Below are positions 58,683-64,000 of a stretch of DNA of 64,000 bases, one piece after another (the stretch's first letter is position 1; every line of letters begins with the position of its first letter). Source of the DNA: Sordariomycetes sp. S80-01Y. Lineage: Eukaryota > Ascomycota > Sordariomycetes. The position numbers and the translations under genes were made by a program. Location of the stretch: contig JAXQJY010000033.1 in the NCBI GenBank assembly GCA_037042185.1, forward strand, positions 1,860,001 to 1,924,000. Reading direction: 5' to 3'. The notes under the pieces were generated by a model. That model saw only the letters and a list, made by a program, of their open reading frames with translations. It did not search any database and was not told the origin of the DNA.

Positions 58683-61335
58683 TGCTCATAGGGGTCTCGT
58701 GGCATGACAACCAGCCTTAATCAAGAAAGCGCAGTCTAGAATTTGCACAGCGGGTACCAGTGTAGTTTGGAGGGCTTTCTGTCCCATGAGAAATTCGTGG
58801 CCTCTTCGAATGGAACAGTCACTTGTAGCTTTGAACATTGAAGTCTCCAACTCACACGGCGCACTAGCCAGGGTGATGGCATGGGCTGAGCACGAGATGC
58901 CTGTTTTGGTGACCGAAGTCGGACGAAGCCTCTTACCTGACCCATCTCGTACAAAAGCCCTCAGTGCTTTGTAAAATGTCTGAAGCTCTTGATTGAATAC
59001 ATGGCAAAGGAATGTTGCGCCATGAGGGTCGGCCAACCCAGCTGTATGGCTCAGCTCTTTAGGTAGCAACCGCAGAGTCGAGCCACATGTGCGCAGTGAA
59101 ACCGAGGATGCCGAGACGGCAGAGATTTGCACGCGCGCCCGCAATGGGCTTCTCCAGTCTGCGCATGTTTTCAGGATACCACGGTGGCGGGGCCCCGATT
59201 CAATAGTCTGGTTCGAGATGCGGCACGCTCTGCCCGGGCGATCATGATGACGGCGGCATTGAGATTAAGGGGCTGGGACATCTACGGTGGCTTTATGCGG
59301 CGAGTCGCAGGACTCTTCGCAGGACTGCTGGTGTTGGCTTTGCCGCATGAGCAGCAACCGGTCTGCTTCAAGTCTTGGGGAACGGATATCGGCTGGTCGT
59401 GGATGCGCACTGCAGTGAAGATGGAGGAGTGCGGACAGGGTTGAGGCACTGGAGGTTGCCGCCCCCCGCATGATCTCCAAGGGTTTGAGGGGATCCCGGG
59501 GAAAGTAGACGAGGGGCGCACTGTGCAGGGAAGGCAAATGCGCCCAGGAGCTCGCAGGATAGCCCAGGATAGCCGTGCGCAGATTCTCAAACACCGTGTG
59601 CAACACCGGTGCCGCTACTGGCCCCTAGTCGGCCGACCCATGATGAGCCCGTCACCTTGAGCTCCGGAGCTCCTCATCAGCATCTCGGCAATCGACAATA
59701 GGGGCTTCATCGTCCTAGCGATAGTCTCGACTGTCGAACGTCTCAACGTGCATTCCACGGTCAAGGCGAATCCGAGACCCCGAGACCCTAGCAACCCAAG
59801 CCCTGGGTGCGAGACACGGATCTTGGGCAAACTCCACGCCGAGCTTGTTCGGTACCGGGCTCACACATACTGTATCAGTAGCTTACAAGCCGGAATGCCA
59901 CGGCGACCGCGGCGACAGCGCTCGCGCTCGCGAACCCGGCTCGACCTGGCCGACACCAGAGCACGTCCCGTCTGCAAGCCAAGCTAATTATGTTGGTGCT
60001 TGTTGTTCGCAGACACATTGATGAGCGTGTGGGCTAGCACAGAGCACCGTGCAGCCAAGCGAGGCACAAGGATGAGCCTGACGGATGGCATGCAGTATGC
60101 GGCTGATCCAGGGCGGCGTGGTGTCTCTTGCGCCAGTGCTCCAAGCTATGCGCCCAAATCGTGTCGGATCAGCAACCCAGAACGCCATGTGAGACAGCCC
60201 AGACCTTGCCCTGGCTCGTGGCTTGTCGCCGTTATCATCATTTGATCAAAGGCTGACAAAGAGACAACCAGAGCTGACACAGTAGGCGAGGCATCTCTGC
60301 GCCGACCTTTTTGAGCGGTCGAGTATCGCGCTTGAGCTACGTGGGAGACAGGTCGTGGCGTGATTGAGCGTTGCGCCCGTTGCTCGACGGAGTTGTCTGG
60401 GAGAATGCCAACTGAGCTGCGTGGATACCAAAGACGACGCAAGATTGAACAGGCTCTGGAAGAGAGACGACGCACCGGAGAGCCATACAAGGCAGCTCCC
60501 ACCGACTGAAGCTCGTGACAGCTGTGGATGGCTGTTGGGGCCATCGCGGTCACGGTTGTCTAGATCTGGGGAAGACGCTGCGGGCCCTCAGCCGTCGCCG
60601 TACAGGGGTTAGCGCAGGCCCCAGTCCCCGCAACCCAGCCACCCAGCCAATGACTGGCAATGCTCATGCGGTTGATCGCCTGTGCTGTCTGTCTTCCTGG
60701 GGCTCTGCCCTTCTGCCGCTGTCTCTCAGAGTCTGGGCGACGTGTTGCACTTCAGCCAGAACGCAAACCCTTGTCTCTCATGATTAATACATATTCCTGG
60801 TCTCTGCGATTCCGGGGGTCCGCGTCGGCTTATCTGACGAGCGCTGCTTCCTGACCTTGGGGACCCTGAACCGGCTGCCACGCTGCCACGCTGCCACGGT
60901 GCACCCTTGTGGTTCTAGTGGATGATCTCCTGATTTCCAGCGCTCACTAGGCCCTGGAGCGTTGAGAGGCCCACCCCAGTCCGCCAAGAGCTGGCAGGAG
61001 CCGACTTCAGCCACTAATAATTCAGGGAGGAGAAGTGGTCGGGGCCAGTGAGAGTGGGACTCGAACTTGGACTTGAAGTGGCAGAACAGAGGGTCTCCAC
61101 CCGTCGCTTCCCGTTAACCGTGACGGGTTCCGCTCCTTCAAGTTCGTTCAATCACTGTCGTTGCCGCTGTCGCCTCCTCCATCGCCAACTGTTCGCCGCC
61201 AGACCGGTCTCCTCTTTTCCTCCTCGCAACCGACGACGCCATCGCGAAAAACCCCCCCCCCACCACCACCCCGAACGACATCAATCACGACGACCCGCGA
61301 ATATCGCCCTGGACTGACGTCGAATCTCGGACACC
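58683..61335. other. Intergenic, 2.7 kb; upstream region of the sugar transporter
   Basis: No ORF has recognisable domains. The last 200 bp are a pyrimidine-rich leader with a C-run near 61250. A long upstream region is common for regulated transporters. Confidence 0.45.
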
Positions 61336-63416
61336 ATGGCGATAGCCATGGCCATGGGTTGGCAGAAGCCCGACAATGTGGCTGGCTCTTCGGCGCCGGC
61401 CATCATGGTCGGGTTGTTCGTCGCTTGTGGTGGACTATTGTTTGGCTACGATACTGGGTAAGGCTTCCGCTCCTCCTTGTCTGGTCCGCCCGATCCTCGC
61501 TTCATTCTTTCGCCTTCATCCGAGTTCGCTATCCCGTTCGAAAATCTGCCGATCGCGCCGCCAAATCTAGCGGCCCCAAGCGACCGTCTCGACGTTGGAG
61601 GCTACCCATAACGAATGTGACCCGCGAGATTCATCTCGTATCGGCCCCGACAGATCGAAGCACGAAGCGAGGATTGCGGCGCTCCTCGGACCATGGGTCA
61701 TAGGCGCAATATCGAGGCTGGCATGGACTCCATTACTAACAGCGTCTCACAGGGCCATCAACGGTATTATGGCAATGCGCGAGTTCAAGGAACAGTTCGG
61801 AACCGGGTGTGTCGATGGCAAAAGCGGCCAGGACGGCATTTGCACACAACACTCAGCAATCATCGTCGCCATTCTAAGTGCTGGCTGCGTGGTTGGATCT
61901 CTGCTGTCAGCCCCGGCTGCTGACACCTTGGGGAGACGGCAGACCTTGCTCATATCGGTTGGAGTCTTCTGCGTGGGTGCGATATGTCAAGTCTGCGCAA
62001 ACGCGATTCCGTTGATGTTGGTGGGGAGGTAAGTGCTCATCTCGTTGCAGGATTGACACACGGATACTAAAGCTCCCCAGAATGCTAGCAGGTGTGGGCG
62101 TAGGCGCCATCTCTGTCCTCGTTCCGCTTTACCAGTCTGAAATGGCACCAAAGTGGATAAGAGGAACGCTTGTTTGCGCGTATCAACTTTCCATCACCAT
62201 CGGGCTACTCGCGGCCTCTGTTATCAACATCATCGCCTCAGACCACATCGAAAGGTCTGCGTCGTACCGGGTACCTCTTGGTCTGCAATTTGTCCCCGCT
62301 CTGATTTTGACGGGTGGCATCCTCGTCCTACCGGAGACCCCCCGGTGGCTCGTCATGAAAGGTCGGCACGACCTCGCAGGTTTATCGTTAAGCCGACTAA
62401 GACGACTCGACATCACGCATCCAGCTTTGATCGATGAGCTGCAGGAAATCAAAGCCAACCACGAATACGAGATGTCACTAGGGAACAGTGGCTACAAGGA
62501 CCTGTTCAGAGGATCACCCCACCTCGGCCGGAGGACCTTTACCGGATGTGGGTTGCAAATGCTCCAGCAGCTTACGGGCATCAACTTCATCATGTATTAC
62601 AGCACGACATTCTTCGATGGCGCCGGTGTTCAGAGTCCGTTCTCGAAATCCTTGATTATGAACACCATTAACGTCGTATCCACGGTGCCCGGACTATTGG
62701 TTATCGAATCGTGGGGTCGGCGGAAGCTTCTCATGGTGGGCGCCTCTGGCATGGCCGTCTGTCAACTCTTCATGGCCACGTTCGCGGCCGCTGCTGGATC
62801 AGATCTCAAAGAGGCTGCCCAGATGATCTTGATCGTCTTCTGCGCAATCAACGTCTTCTTCTTCGCGGCATCCTGGGGCCCTGTGGCGTGGGTCGTGACA
62901 TCCGAGATCTACCCGCTGAAGATCCGCGCCAAAGCCATGTCGGTGTCCACAACATCGAATTGGCTTCTCAACTTTGCTATCGCCTATGCTAGTCCCTTTA
63001 TGGTGGGGAACGGCCCAGGACATGCCGACTTCGGCTCCAAGATCTTCTTCATCTGGGGCACCTTTTGCATAGCGGCCATATTCTTCGTATGGTGTCGCGT
63101 GTATGAGACGAGCAAGATTACGTTGGAGCAGATTGACGAAATGTACGAGCGGGTGAACCATGCATGGAACAGCAAGAACTTCGAACCGAGCTGGAGCTTC
63201 CAGCAGATCCTCGACGAAGGGTGGTCACCGAGCGCCAACCCACCAGCACATGAGCTCCAGTCAACAACGTCCCAGACGAGCGCAGACACCACTCTTGGCG
63301 ACGCCGCATCGTCGGCGACGGCGAACAATAGCGATGCGACATCTTCGAATGACAATTCGACCAACACCGAGAATAAGAATCAACCGATGATGGCGCACGT
63401 CGACTTCTCGTATTGA
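61336..63416 (+). CDS. MFS sugar (hexose) transporter
   Basis: Exons 61336-61457, 61753-62028 and 62081-63416 give 577 residues. The first intron is 295 nt, unusually long for this window. The protein shows the 12-TM sugar-porter pattern: GGLLFGYDTGAINGIM in TM1, DTLGRRQTLL after TM2, PLYQSEMAPKWIRGTL, PETPRWLV before the central loop, QQLTGINFIMYYS in TM7, ESWGRRKLL and PVAWVVTSEIYPLKIRAKAM. The C-terminal tail of about 70 residues is Ser/Thr/Asn-rich and cytosolic. Sequence places it with fungal glucose/hexose porters of the HGT-1 or RCO-3 type. Whether it transports sugar or acts as a sensor cannot be told. Of the early methionines the first was chosen; starting at the third would remove only five residues. 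Confidence 0.93.
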
Positions 63417-64000
63417 ACGCTCAAGCACATGTCTAAATAACGTTATAATGGGTCTTTCATCACATTTCGAATCAGCGACGGAGTTATTAATGGGCTGGAG
63501 TTTGAGGTTGCGTCGGGAGCCAAGAGCTATCATGGTCGGGTAAAACATTTCTCAGGATACCACGTCGTTTCATTGCCATCGCTTTCGGGTTATCATCGAT
63601 GGTGGATGCCATGTTCGCATCGACACAATGTCAGATACTCATCTTCAAAAGACAGATCATGCCCAGGCCTCTACGTCACTTTTGCTGCTGCATGTCTGTG
63701 TGCCATTGATGTAGTATTAAACACGCCGAGCAGGGAGAACAGATGACGTCTATGCTGATATTAATCACGGTCTTAGGTGCTTGAATCAGCCACTCCGTAG
63801 CATAGCCTCGTGACCTTGATGCACAGCTCTGAGCAGACTGCTCGTCATAGGCAGCGGAGTTGTCTATTAAGGTGCGCCGCTCTGCTCTCGCCCTGGACCA
63901 GCTTCTTCACGCCTGTTCTTCTATTTCTTGAAAACTGCCTTTCCGAAAACATCGCCAGTCCAAACCCTACAACCTACCCGTCGGACCTGTGGTCATGTCG
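63417..64000. other. 3' flank of the transporter and possible start of the next gene
   Basis: No ORF of note. The last 100 bp are pyrimidine-rich like a leader and contain ATG TCG at 63995-64000, which could be the start codon of a gene that continues beyond the window. Confidence 0.3.

Noticed and set aside
1-64000. tRNA, 5S rRNA, CRISPR or telomere sequence
   Set aside because: Several isolated GTTCGAA-like words were checked (for example near 8871 and 30185), but none had a matching A box or cloverleaf. No CRISPR array or TTAGGG array was seen.

Overview
The window is chromosomal DNA of a filamentous ascomycete. The gene families are fungal: HET, Zn2Cys6 regulators, a copper-fist regulator, a LaeA-like methyltransferase, a fungal hybrid phytochrome, a MARVEL-type membrane protein and a NACHT-TPR STAND protein. 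The introns are mostly 46-70 nt, with GT..CTRAY..AG signals. Family resemblances (for example xylitol dehydrogenase of the Trichoderma type) point to Sordariomycetes; the sequence alone does not give a genus. I rebuilt exon structures by eye, and many genes begin or end in exons that a simple ORF scan misses.

Left part (1-16.5 kb): the 3' end of a debranching-enzyme-like six-hairpin glycosidase (+), a four-exon GFA/CENP-V protein (+), a HET-domain gene (+) and, converging on it, a SIRT6/7-type sirtuin (-). Then come a LaeA-like methyltransferase (-), a small hydrophilic stress-type protein (+), xylitol dehydrogenase (+), a four-TM MARVEL-like protein (+) and a twin-CX9C mitochondrial assembly factor (+). 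The HET gene lies between inverted repeats whose outer 23 bp are identical, and these are bordered by a 6-bp near-duplication (GGTATA/GGTACA). It therefore looks like cargo of a TIR element with no transposase, and this is the most unusual structure in the window.

Middle part (17-40.5 kb): two largely disordered proteins of unknown function (+) and a large STAND/NLR-type protein (+) with a DUF7708-like N-terminus, a NACHT NTPase and TPR repeats. It has tiny phase-1 exons in the linker. Next are a Zn2Cys6 transcription factor (-) whose zinc cluster is split by a GC-AG intron, a proline-rich protein with a tubby-like C-terminal domain (+), a 1523-residue fungal phytochrome hybrid histidine kinase (+) and a ketopantoate reductase (-).

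Right part (40.5-64 kb): a gene-poor stretch of about 7.2 kb leads to a copper-fist regulator (+). It is followed by a Q/H-rich Zn2Cys6 regulator resembling the glucose-responsive COL-26/BglR type (-), an aldehyde dehydrogenase (-), a poorly resolved gene (+) and a hexose-type MFS transporter (+). Two themes recur. One is carbon use: glycosidase, xylitol dehydrogenase, a putative sugar-response regulator, aldehyde dehydrogenase and a sugar transporter. The other is self/non-self or chromatin control: HET, NLR, sirtuin and LaeA-like. There is no operon-like arrangement, and functional links between neighbours are inference only. I saw no rRNA, tRNA or CRISPR.
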